Shown here piece by piece: positions 1-6,250 of a DNA stretch of 6,256 nucleotides. The stretch is from contig CAMBWV010000065.1 in the NCBI GenBank assembly GCA_945871755.1, positions 1-6,256 of the forward strand, read 5' to 3'. This stretch comes from an uncultured Bacteroidales bacterium. GTDB lineage: Bacteria; Bacteroidota; Bacteroidia; Bacteroidales; Bacteroidaceae. The position numbers and the translations under genes were made by a program. Each line of letters begins with the position of its first letter. Position 1 is the first letter of the stretch. The notes below the pieces were generated by a model. It worked only from the letters and a program-made list of their open reading frames with translations, searched no databases and was not told the DNA's origin.

Positions 1-11
1 CACGCCTTCAA

Positions 12-35
12 GCAAGGTGCGGTACATTGCCTTGC
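12..35. repeat. Extra copy of the 12-mer GTGCGGTACATT inside a small imperfect hairpin
   Basis: GTGCGGTACATT at 17-28 is identical to the right arm of the large palindrome downstream (119-130), and its reverse complement is at 93-104. Here the motif sits between short inverted arms, GCAAGG (12-17) and CCTTGC (30-35), with a 12-nt loop. No gene can be assigned to 1-86. The three forward frames all stop within about 80 nt of the window edge, so a partial C-terminus entering from the left cannot be excluded or supported. The third copy suggests the motif is a dispersed repeat rather than a one-off terminator sequence. Confidence 0.45.
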
Positions 36-86
36 AACCACCTGAGTAGTTACCAATCAACAAGATTTAGAAGGTAGGGGCATAGA

Positions 87-136
87 AAACAAAATGTACC
101 GCACGTTGCGCGAACAACGTGCGGTACATTTTGTTT
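87..136 (-). terminator. Perfect 22-bp inverted repeat, probable terminator of the phoH-purC operon
   Basis: The left arm (87-108) and right arm (115-136) are exact reverse complements, with a 6-nt loop (CGCGAA, 109-114). On the minus strand the hairpin begins 33 nt after the purC stop codon. The stem core is GC-rich, and its base is A-rich on one side and T-rich on the other. A transcript from either strand therefore ends the stem in a run of mostly U, as expected for a bidirectional intrinsic terminator. The stem is unusually long and perfect for a terminator, and its core recurs at 17-28, so it could also be a dispersed palindromic element used as a terminator. Confidence 0.65.
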
Positions 137-169
137 GTGATGAGAGCGAAATCTCTTGCTTACATCAGT

Positions 170-1120
170 TTACTTTGTCAGGTAGTCCGTGACGTTCTTT
201 TGGATGCGGGCGCGGAGAGCCTCTTCGCTTTCGGCGGCTTCCTTGTTGAAGGTTTCGCCAGTGATGTGCTCGTAGAGTTCGATGTAGCGGTTGGAGATGC
301 CTGCTACGATTTCGTCCGTCATTTCGGGCACTTGCTGTCCCGCTTTGCCTTGGAAACCATTGTCCATCAGCCATTCGCGAACGAACTCCTTGGAGAGTTG
401 CTTCTGAGGCTGTCCGGCTTCGAAGCGTTCCTGATAGCCTTCGCTGTAGAAGTAGCGGCTGGAGTCGGGCGTGTGGATTTCGTCCATCAGGTAGATTTCG
501 CCGTTGTGCTTGCCAAATTCATATTTGGTGTCCACGAGGATGAGGCCGCGCTTGGCTGCCATCTCCGTGCCGCGTGCAAAGAGGGCGAGGGTGTATTCCT
601 CGAGTTTGGCATATTCCTCGGGTGTGGCGAGGCCCTGTGCGATGATTTCCTCCTTCGAGATGTCGGCATCGTGCTCGCCAATCTCCGCCTTGGTGGTCGG
701 GGTGATGATGGGCGTGGGGAACTTCTCGTTCTCGCGCATGCCGTCGGGGAGGCGGACACCGCAAATCTCGCGTACACCGCTCTTGTAGGCGCGCCAAGCC
801 GAGCCGCAGAGGTAGCCGCGCACAATCATTTCAACGGCGAAACCCTCGCAGCGCAGGCCCACCGTCACCATGGGGTCGGGCGAGGAGAGTTTCCAGTTGG
901 GACAGATGTCCGTCGTGGCGTCAAGGAACTTGGCGGCAATCTGGTTGAGCATTTGGCCCTTGAAGGGGATGCCCTTGGGGAGGACTACGTCGAAGGCCGA
1001 GATGCGGTCGGTCGCTACCATTACTAGGCGCTCGCCTACGCTATAGACATCGCGCACTTTACCATGATACACACCCGTCTGGCCGGGAAACTGAAATTCG
1101 GTTTTAGTTAAAACGCTCAT
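170..1120 (-). CDS. purC: Phosphoribosylaminoimidazole-succinocarboxamide synthase (SAICAR synthase)
   Basis: PurC condenses CAIR with L-aspartate using ATP to give SAICAR, a step of de novo purine (IMP) synthesis in the cytoplasm. The 316-residue protein shows GKVRDVY (20-26) and TDRISAFD (37-44) in the N-terminal nucleotide-binding part. It also has [10 protein letters not shown] (101-110), the family signature VDTKYEFG (196-203) and [12 protein letters not shown] (213-224). The length fits the longer, yeast Ade1-like form of about 300 residues rather than the roughly 240-residue E. coli form. The ATG at 1120 overlaps the TGA of the upstream PhoH-like gene in an ATGA arrangement, which supports this start and suggests translational coupling. 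The stop is TAA at 172-170, followed by a strong hairpin. No lesions are visible. Family assignment is secure. Confidence 0.97.
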   Translation of the reverse strand: MSVLTKTEFQFPGQTGVYHGKVRDVYSVGERLVMVATDRISAFDVVLPKGIPFKGQMLNQIAAKFLDATTDICPNWKLSSPDPMVTVGLRCEGFAVEMIVRGYLCGSAWRAYKSGVREICGVRLPDGMRENEKFPTPIITPTTKAEIGEHDADISKEEIIAQGLATPEEYAKLEEYTLALFARGTEMAAKRGLILVDTKYEFGKHNGEIYLMDEIHTPDSSRYFYSEGYQERFEAGQPQKQLSKEFVREWLMDNGFQGKAGQQVPEMTDEIVAGISNRYIELYEHITGETFNKEAAESEEALRARIQKNVTDYLTK

Positions 1121-2124
1121 TGTTGTATGTTGTTAGGTTGTGGACTGTGGGAGGATTGTGCTGGGCTTGCCGCTGCTTGTCGGGCGCGCTCGGCCTCGTG
1201 CTCGTAGGCTTCGACAATGCGTGTGACGAGTTTGTGGCGCACGATGTCGCCCTTGTTCATTTCGATAAAGGCAATGCCCGGAATGCCGCGCAGGATGCGG
1301 ATGGCTTCGATGAGGCCGCTGGGCGTGCTGCGGGGCAAATCAATCTGTGTGCGGTCGCCCGTGACAATCATCTTCGTGTTCCATCCCATGCGTGTGAGGA
1401 ACATCTTGATTTGTGCCGTGGTGGTGTTTTGCGCTTCGTCAAGGATAACCACCGCATCGTTGAGTGTGCGGCCGCGCATGAAGGCCAGCGGGGCAATCTG
1501 AATCACGTTGGCCTGCATGTACTCTTGGAGTTTGGCGGGCGGAATCATTTCCTCGAGGGCATCGTAGAGCGGCTGGAGGTAAGGGTCAATCTTGTCCTTC
1601 ATGTCGCCGGGGAGGAAGCCGAGTTTCTCGCCCGCTTCGACGGCCGGGCGCGAGAGGATGATTTTCTTGATCTCCTTGTTCTTGAGGGCGCGCACGGCCA
1701 GGGCGATGGCCGTATAAGTCTTGCCCGAACCCGCAGGACCTACGGCAAAGAGCATGTCGTTGGTCTGCCAGGCTTCGACGAGGCGGCGCTGGTTGTCGGT
1801 GCGCGGAGCGATGGGTCGGCCCGAGGTGCTATAGACAATCACGTCGCGGCCGCTGTCCTCGCGCCCCGAGGAGCGGTGGTGAATCACATCGAGAATGTCC
1901 TCCTCGGCCAGAGCGTTGAATTTGGCACAGCGGTGCTCAAGTTCGGTAAAGGCTTCCTCGAAGGCCACCATGTCCTCCTCGCTGCCCATCACCTTGATGA
2001 CGTTGTCGCGTCCGATGATTCGGAGTTTGGGGAAGAGGGCGCGCAGCATTTTGATGTTGGCATTCTGTACGCCAAAAAAGAGAATCGGGTCGGCTTCTTC
2101 GAGGGTAAAGTGTCTTTCTATCAT
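1117..2124 (-). CDS. PhoH-like ATPase (YbeZ/PhoL type)
   Basis: This is a 335-residue cytoplasmic P-loop ATPase of the PhoH family. An N-terminal small domain (about 1-105), typical of YbeZ/PhoL proteins, precedes the PhoH ATPase domain (about 110-310). Walker A is GPAGSGKT (129-136) and Walker B is VVILDEAQN (225-233). Other conserved stretches are GFLPGD (169-174) and [10 protein letters not shown] (255-264). Family members resemble the helicase superfamily 1 core, and YbeZ is linked to YbeY and rRNA/ribosome maturation in other bacteria; the precise role here is not shown by sequence. The C-terminal tail (about 311-335) is Ala, Gln, Ser and Pro-rich and probably disordered. It is the first gene of an operon with purC, sharing ATGA at 1120-1117. 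Upstream of the ATG at 2124 there is only a weak ribosome-binding sequence, usual for Bacteroidota. Confidence 0.95.
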   Translation of the reverse strand: MIERHFTLEEADPILFFGVQNANIKMLRALFPKLRIIGRDNVIKVMGSEEDMVAFEEAFTELEHRCAKFNALAEEDILDVIHHRSSGREDSGRDVIVYSTSGRPIAPRTDNQRRLVEAWQTNDMLFAVGPAGSGKTYTAIALAVRALKNKEIKKIILSRPAVEAGEKLGFLPGDMKDKIDPYLQPLYDALEEMIPPAKLQEYMQANVIQIAPLAFMRGRTLNDAVVILDEAQNTTTAQIKMFLTRMGWNTKMIVTGDRTQIDLPRSTPSGLIEAIRILRGIPGIAFIEMNKGDIVRHKLVTRIVEAYEHEAERARQAAASPAQSSHSPQPNNIQQ

Positions 2125-2236
2125 TTAGGAGTTTTAGGTATCAGTAGGGGAGGGCGGCAGGGGAGTTCCGTGCCGTAAGGATATGCGGAAAAGTCCTAGG
2201 CCAGGCTGTCAGCCCCAGCCGACTAGAAATTCATCG

Positions 2237-2244
2237 CAAAATTA
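2237..2244 (-). promoter_or_regulatory. Candidate -7 promoter box for the phoH-purC operon
   Basis: On the minus strand this reads TAATTTTG, matching the Bacteroidota primary sigma factor -7 consensus TAnnTTTG. It lies about 110 nt upstream of the PhoH-like start. No clear TTTG -33 element is seen at the expected spacing, so the call rests on the -7 box, its position and its mirror-image partner at 2288-2295. The leader between it and 2124 holds no convincing ORF or known riboswitch. Confidence 0.4.
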
Positions 2245-2287
2245 GCAAATCCCTAGGAAAGTAGCCTCTGCCGCGACATTATTTTTG

Positions 2288-2295
2288 TAATTTTG
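2288..2295 (+). promoter_or_regulatory. Candidate -7 promoter box for the DUF5715-type gene
   Basis: TAATTTTG on the plus strand matches TAnnTTTG and sits in an AT-rich patch (2278-2296) in otherwise GC-rich DNA. It is in inverted orientation to the box at 2244-2237, as expected for divergent promoters. A good -33 element is not visible. If it is active, the transcript would begin near 2300 and carry the whole hairpin array (2313-2574) as a leader of roughly 280 nt. Confidence 0.4.
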
Positions 2296-2312
2296 CAAGC
2301 GAAATTGTAGAT

Positions 2313-2574
2313 GGTCGCTTTGCGACCCTAGTTTCATCGGTCGTCTTCGGCTTCCTTAGTTTCATCGGTCGCCTTCGGCTTCCCTAGTTTCAGTCGGGGA
2401 CTGCGTCCCCTAGTTTCAACGCAGCCTTTGGCTGCTGGCTCGATAGTCTTTGTGCTCTGGCTCGATGGTCGCCTTTGGCTCCCTTTGTTTCATCGGTCGC
2501 TTCGCTCCCTGGTTTCAGTCGGGGACTTCGTCCCCTAGTTTCAACGCAGCCTTAGGCTGCTGGCTCGATAGCCT
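2313..2574 (+). repeat. Hairpin-repeat array 1 (TAGTTTCA-spaced composite palindromes)
   Basis: A series of small inverted repeats with 3-nt loops is separated by the spacer TAGTTTCA or a one-base variant (2329, 2357, 2385, 2411, 2485, 2510 and 2536). Successive starts are mostly 25-28 nt apart. Three hairpin types recur. Type A is GGTCGC...: perfect at 2313-2327, looser at about 2339-2355, 2367-2383, 2467-2482 and 2495-2508. Type B is GGGGAC-loop-GTCCCC (2396-2410 and 2521-2535). Type C is GCAGCC-loop-GGCTGC (2421-2435 and 2546-2560). Each C is followed by a GGCTCGATAG tail. The order A, B, C, tail appears twice here and once more in array 2. It does not look like CRISPR, because units have no unique spacers. 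It resembles a REP/BIME-type intergenic palindromic element. Confidence 0.85.
2494..2573 (+). repeat. 80-nt direct repeat, left copy
   Basis: This segment spans one type A hairpin, one type B, one type C and the CTCGATAGCC tail. It matches 3541-3620 with three substitutions, at 2511, 2554 and 2562 (partners 3558, 3601 and 3609). The differences fall in spacers or a loop, so the perfect B and C stems are unchanged. The two copies lie 1047 nt apart in direct orientation and bracket the DUF5715-type gene. Confidence 0.9.
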
Positions 2575-2579
2575 AGGAG

Positions 2580-3476
2580 GTGCAGTCTCTCACTGCCCTT
2601 ATCCATTATTCCAAAATTCTTACTCCTGTTTTGAAATCTCTAATAGCCTTCATCAAGCGTTTCCCGCGCCTTAAGTATCGCTGGCATTTGACCGCGTTTT
2701 TTCTGTTGTGTTTGACGCTCATTATTTTTGGTGTGTCGCGCTGCTTTCATGGCTGTTCGTGCTCGTGCGAACAGCATTCGCAGGACAGTATGGAAGTCAC
2801 TCCGCAACCGCTCGACTCCATCCAACAGCACGCCCTTTGGGTGGACAGCGTCCTGTCCCAGCCCCATGCGCCTATCACAGTGCGCGAGCGACCGTCGGGG
2901 CGTTTCGTCACGCGCTTCCGCACAGAGCAGATATTCCGAGACTCCTTCCCCGATCTCAACGATGTGCAGTTGGCCACGGCCCAGCGCTTGGGCATTCCCG
3001 CAGTGGCCGACCGCGAAGCCGCCAGTCGCCTGCGCAATCGTCTGGTCTATGTGGGCGAGTGTCCGTACTACCACATTGACAAACTGACGTACAGCACGCC
3101 CTATCTCGTGCCGCGGGCAGCGCGCTTGCTAGAAGAGATTTGCCACGGCTTTGCCGATTCGCTGATATCGCGCGGCATGCCCTTGTATCGCCCCGTGGTC
3201 ACCTCGCTGTTGCGCACGCAGGCCGATGTGGCGCGTCTGCGGCGCGTGAATGGCAATGCCTCCGAGCAGAGTTGCCACCAGTACGGCACCACGTTTGACA
3301 TTTGCTACAACCGATTCGTGCGCGTCATTGATCCAGCCGATACGCTCACCAAAGATGTGTGGCCCGGCGAACTCAAGGCCCTGCTGGCCGAAGTCATTTG
3401 CGACCATCGGCAGAAGGGCACCTGCTATGTCAAGTACGAGGTTTACCAGAGTTGCTTTCATATTACGGCCCGCTGA
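2580..3476 (+). CDS. DUF5715-type membrane-anchored protein with M15/LAS-like metal-site motif
   Basis: The 298-residue frame has a basic N-terminus (to about 35), one hydrophobic segment (about 37-53) acting as an uncleaved anchor or signal sequence, then a Cys cluster (C55, C59, C61, C63). A Pro/Gln/Ser-rich linker leads to a soluble domain (about 100-298) expected to be periplasmic. I recognise the region around SLLRT (209-213), NGNAS (224-228) and HQYGTTFDI (233-241) as DUF5715-like. H233-x6-D240 fits the SxHxxGxxxD zinc motif of LAS/M15 peptidases, and C-terminal FHIT with H294 could be the third ligand. A peptidoglycan peptidase role is an inference. The start is uncertain: GTG at 2580 overlaps an AGGAGG (2575-2580), which is too close to act as its Shine-Dalgarno. 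TTG at 2631 gives a neat basic-hydrophobic N-terminus, while ATG at 2790 would lose the membrane segment. No classical lipobox is present (R precedes C55). Confidence 0.8.
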   Translation: MQSLTALIHYSKILTPVLKSLIAFIKRFPRLKYRWHLTAFFLLCLTLIIFGVSRCFHGCSCSCEQHSQDSMEVTPQPLDSIQQHALWVDSVLSQPHAPITVRERPSGRFVTRFRTEQIFRDSFPDLNDVQLATAQRLGIPAVADREAASRLRNRLVYVGECPYYHIDKLTYSTPYLVPRAARLLEEICHGFADSLISRGMPLYRPVVTSLLRTQADVARLRRVNGNASEQSCHQYGTTFDICYNRFVRVIDPADTLTKDVWPGELKALLAEVICDHRQKGTCYVKYEVYQSCFHITAR

Positions 3477-3488
3477 GGGCGGGCCTTT
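3467..3488 (+). terminator. Terminator-like hairpin overlapping the DUF5715-type stop codon
   Basis: GGCCCGC (3467-3473) pairs exactly with GCGGGCC (3479-3485) across a 5-nt loop that contains the TGA stop, followed by TTT. The 7-bp all-GC stem directly at the gene end suggests intrinsic termination, but the T run is only three bases. Efficiency may be low, or Rho or the following hairpin array may contribute. Confidence 0.5.
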
Positions 3489-3663
3489 GGTCGCTTCGCT
3501 CCCTAGTTTCAGCGGTCGCCTTTCGGCTTCCTAGTTTCAGCGGTCGCTTCGCTCCCTAGTTTCAGTCGGGGACTTCGTCCCCTAGTTTCAACGCAGCCTT
3601 TGGCTGCTAGCTCGATAGCCTTTGTGCGCTGGCTCGATGGTCTCCTTTGGCTGCTGCTCGATA
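3489..3663 (+). repeat. Hairpin-repeat array 2 (same modules and order as array 1)
   Basis: Three type A units (about 3489-3502, 3514-3530 and 3542-3555) come first. A perfect type B hairpin (GGGGAC/GTCCCC, 3568-3582) and a perfect type C hairpin (GCAGCC/GGCTGC, 3593-3607) follow. A tail then carries CTCGATAGCCTTTGTG and a further GGCTCGATGG. TAGTTTCA spacers start at 3504, 3532, 3557 and 3583. The array fills the space between the DUF5715-type terminator and the PBP leader. Short open frames running out of the array are repeat translations, not genes. Confidence 0.85.
3541..3620 (+). repeat. 80-nt direct repeat, right copy
   Basis: This is the partner of 2494-2573, offset by 1047 nt, with three substitutions over 80 nt. 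Flanking parts of the two arrays diverge much more in length and unit number, so this is the best preserved core module (A-B-C-tail). Confidence 0.9.
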
Positions 3664-3678
3664 ATATATTTAAAGGTG

Positions 3679-3707
3679 GGAAGGGAAAGTCTTTGTTTTC
3701 CCATTCC
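3679..3707 (+). other. Hairpin in the leader of the penicillin-binding protein gene
   Basis: GGAAGGGAAA (3679-3688) can pair with TTTCCC (3697-3702) and then TTCC (3704-3707), with a single bulged A at 3703 and an 8-nt loop. It ends 23 nt before the ATG and is followed by a U-rich stretch. It could be an attenuator-like structure, a read-through terminator of the upstream unit, or chance. The AT-rich patch at 3661-3675 just upstream is the most promoter-like DNA here, but no TAnnTTTG box is present. Confidence 0.3.
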
Positions 3708-3730
3708 TTATTTCTTATTCAATATATCCC

Positions 3731-6250
3731 ATGAAAAAGTCCGTCCAACCCAAACAAAATTCTTCTGCGCAACCTCGGCGGCGTCGCTGGGTCCGCATCC
3801 TTGCCGCTATGTGGCGGGGATGGCGCTCCTTCTGGCGTTGGTATTTCAATCTGTATCGCGGCCGTTCGTGGTGGTTTCGCCTGTGGGTCATCTTCGCTTC
3901 GGTCATTGGTTTTACCTTCCTCTATGCCGTCGCCCTGACGCTCAATCTCTTCTGGCTCTTTGGTAAATCGCCCTCGCCCTTCGAGATTATGAATCCGCGC
4001 AATCCCGAAGCCAGCGAACTCTACTACTCCGACGGTTCGCTGATGGGCAAACTCTACGACGAGAACCGCACCTCTGTGCCTATGGACAGCATTGCGCCCG
4101 TCTTCTTCAAGGCCCTCGTAGATACCGAAGACGAACGCTTCTACCGCCACCACGGCATCGATTTCCAAGGACTGGCCGCGGCGGGCAAGGATGCCGTCAT
4201 GGGACGCCCGCGCGGTGCCTCCACCATCACGCAGCAGTTGGTGAAGAATATGTTCCGCATCCGCACGCAGTATTCCACGGGTTTGCTGGGCTACATCCCT
4301 GGTGTGAGCATCGTCATCAAGAAGAGCAAGGAGATGCTGATTGCCGTCGAACTCGAACTGCTCAACGACAAGGACGAAATTCTGACGATGTACGCCAACA
4401 CCGTTGATTTCGGCAGCAATGCCTACGGCATCAAGACCGCCGCGCGTACCTATTTCAATAAGGAACCGCGCGACCTGAAGGTGGAAGAGGCCGCCGTGCT
4501 CGTCGGACTCCTCAAGGCCACCAGCACGTACAACCCGCGCATGAATCCCGAAGCCTCGCTCCAGCGTCGCAACGTGGTGCTGGAGAAGATGTACGAGCAT
4601 GGCCACCTCACCCGCGAGGAGTGCGACTCCCTCCAAGCCTTGCCCATCGAACTCCACTTCACCGCCGAGTCCAAGGAGCAGGGAGATGCCCTCTACTTCC
4701 GCGAGGCCGTGGCGCGATATATTGAAGAAAATTGCCCCGACGTGGACCCCTACTCTGATGGTCTGAAGATTTACACCACGCTCGACAAGCAGATGCAGCG
4801 CTATGCCGAGCAGGCTGTCACGGAGCACATGCGCTCGCTCCAGCGGGCCTTCAACAACCACGTGGCAGGCCAGCGCGAACCTTGGCGCGACGAGAACGGC
4901 AACGTGATTCCCAACTTCATTGAGAACATTGCCAAGAATTGCGAAACCTTCAAGATTCTCCAGGCCCGCTATCCCAACCAGCCCGACAAGGTGTGGGAGG
5001 AAATGAACCGCCCCCACGAGGTGCGTCTCTTCGACTACAACGGCGGACACACCGCCACCATGTCTTCGATGGATTCCATCCGCTATATGGTCAAATTCCT
5101 CCACACGGGCTTCGTGGCCATGGAACCCTCCAACGGCTACGTCCGTGCCTATGTGGGCGATGTCAACTACAAGACGTGGAAGTACGACAAGGTGAGGGCC
5201 CAGCGCCAACCCGGCTCCACGTTCAAACTCTTCGTGTATGCCACAGCTATGCAGCAGGGTTTCGTGCCCAACGATTCTCTGCTCGATGCGCCCATCCAGA
5301 TGCAGATTGTGGATAATCAGACGGAAGAGGTGCGCACCTGGACACCGCGCAACGCCAACGGAACGACCACGAATGCCTATATGACCCTCCGCCGTGCTTT
5401 TGCCAAGAGCGTGAATACCGTGGCCGTGCGCCTTGGTCAGGAGGTGGGCGTCAGCAATGTCATTGATTTGGCGCACCAGATGGGCATTGACTCCAAACTG
5501 AGCGATGTGCCTTCGCTGCCTCTCGGCTCGAGCGATGTCAACCTCATGGAGATGGTCAACGCCTACGCCACCGTGGCCAACGGCGGTAAGCACGTGCCGC
5601 CTGTACTCGTCACGCGCATTATCGACCGCAAGGGCCATGTCATCTATCAGGCCGACCCGCCCGCAAATAGCGTTTTGCGCCCGCGCTCCGCTTTCTATAT
5701 GCAGCAGATGCTCCGTGCAGGCGTCTTCGAAGGCGGCACCTCGTCGTCCTTGCTCCGCGATGACTATATGGGTCGCTTCGCCGATCGCATGGATATTGGC
5801 GGCAAGACGGGCACGACCAATAATAACTCCGACGCTTGGTTTATTGGTGTCACGCCCAACCTCGTCGGCGGTGTCTGGGTAGGCGGCGAATATCGTCCCA
5901 TCCACTTCCGCAGTGGCGGTATGGGGCAAGGGGCTCGCGCGGCCCTGCCGATTTTCGGTATCTTCATGCGCAAGGTGCTCAGCAATTCGCGACTGGCGCC
6001 CCGCTATATCCGCCGCTTCCCGCCGTTGGCCGAATATATTGACCCCTCCACCTACAGCGCGCCCCCCGTGGCCGAGCCCGACACCATCGATTCCCTCCTG
6101 CTCGATAGCCTCTTGCGCGATAGTCTCCTACGTGCCCAAGGCGTTGACACCGCCTATGTCATCCAGCCCGATAATCCCGAGGAATATGCGCCGCCCGTAC
6201 TGGATGAATCTGATATGTCCACGGACGAGCAGAACAGTTACTTTCACTAA
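3731..6250 (+). CDS. Class A penicillin-binding protein (PBP1A-like transglycosylase/transpeptidase)
   Basis: This bifunctional peptidoglycan synthase polymerises lipid II into glycan strands and cross-links stem peptides on the periplasmic face of the inner membrane. Its 839 residues comprise a basic cytoplasmic tail (1-48), one membrane anchor (about 49-76), a GT51 glycosyltransferase domain (about 95-285), a linker with an insert (about 370-445) and a transpeptidase domain (about 455-750). GT51 motifs are EDERFYRHHG (133-142, E133 the likely catalytic Glu) and GASTITQQLVKN (162-173). Transpeptidase motifs are STFK (496-499, S496 the acylated serine), SVN (560-562) and KTGTT (692-696), so both activities look intact. 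The C-terminal tail (about 770-839) is acidic, Pro-rich and contains three DSLL-x repeats (787-801). The ATG at 3731 begins MKKS and gives the expected basic tail. No clear Shine-Dalgarno is present. Family assignment is secure; mrcA or ponA naming is not, because paralogues are common. Confidence 0.96.
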   Translation: MKKSVQPKQNSSAQPRRRRWVRILAAMWRGWRSFWRWYFNLYRGRSWWFRLWVIFASVIGFTFLYAVALTLNLFWLFGKSPSPFEIMNPRNPEASELYYSDGSLMGKLYDENRTSVPMDSIAPVFFKALVDTEDERFYRHHGIDFQGLAAAGKDAVMGRPRGASTITQQLVKNMFRIRTQYSTGLLGYIPGVSIVIKKSKEMLIAVELELLNDKDEILTMYANTVDFGSNAYGIKTAARTYFNKEPRDLKVEEAAVLVGLLKATSTYNPRMNPEASLQRRNVVLEKMYEHGHLTREECDSLQALPIELHFTAESKEQGDALYFREAVARYIEENCPDVDPYSDGLKIYTTLDKQMQRYAEQAVTEHMRSLQRAFNNHVAGQREPWRDENGNVIPNFIENIAKNCETFKILQARYPNQPDKVWEEMNRPHEVRLFDYNGGHTATMSSMDSIRYMVKFLHTGFVAMEPSNGYVRAYVGDVNYKTWKYDKVRAQRQPGSTFKLFVYATAMQQGFVPNDSLLDAPIQMQIVDNQTEEVRTWTPRNANGTTTNAYMTLRRAFAKSVNTVAVRLGQEVGVSNVIDLAHQMGIDSKLSDVPSLPLGSSDVNLMEMVNAYATVANGGKHVPPVLVTRIIDRKGHVIYQADPPANSVLRPRSAFYMQQMLRAGVFEGGTSSSLLRDDYMGRFADRMDIGGKTGTTNNNSDAWFIGVTPNLVGGVWVGGEYRPIHFRSGGMGQGARAALPIFGIFMRKVLSNSRLAPRYIRRFPPLAEYIDPSTYSAPPVAEPDTIDSLLLDSLLRDSLLRAQGVDTAYVIQPDNPEEYAPPVLDESDMSTDEQNSYFH

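Noticed and set aside
1..49. C-terminus of a plus-strand gene entering from the left edge
   Set aside because: Open frames ending at 45 and 49 are only 14-15 codons long and overlap the repeated 12-mer. No family can be recognised.
119..1027. 302-codon open frame on the plus strand
   Set aside because: It is antisense to purC, and its start lies inside the terminator palindrome. No independent support.
1120..2178. 352-codon open frame on the plus strand
   Set aside because: It is antisense to the PhoH-like ATPase with its Walker motifs. No domain is recognisable, and its length is explained by codon bias.
2313..2574. CRISPR array
   Set aside because: The repeated units are whole short hairpins with an 8-nt spacer motif. 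There are no unique 30-nt-class spacers, no uniform repeat, and no cas genes nearby.
2195..2577. Three CCTAGG hexamers (2195, 2252, 2572) as possible operator sites
   Set aside because: A palindromic hexamer three times in 380 nt is noticeable, but flanks are unrelated and one copy lies at a repeat boundary. There is not enough to claim a binding site.
2450..2674. Small plus-strand frame starting MCSGSM, with a similar MCAGSM frame at 3622-3966
   Set aside because: Both begin at the same spot in the two repeat arrays, so their similarity is only that of the DNA repeat. The second runs into the PBP gene in the wrong frame.
3719..5929. 736-codon open frame on the minus strand
   Set aside because: It lies entirely antisense to the PBP gene, which has all its catalytic motifs. 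Its translation is rich in H, G, A, V and E with no recognisable domain, as expected from the complement of a GC-rich coding frame.
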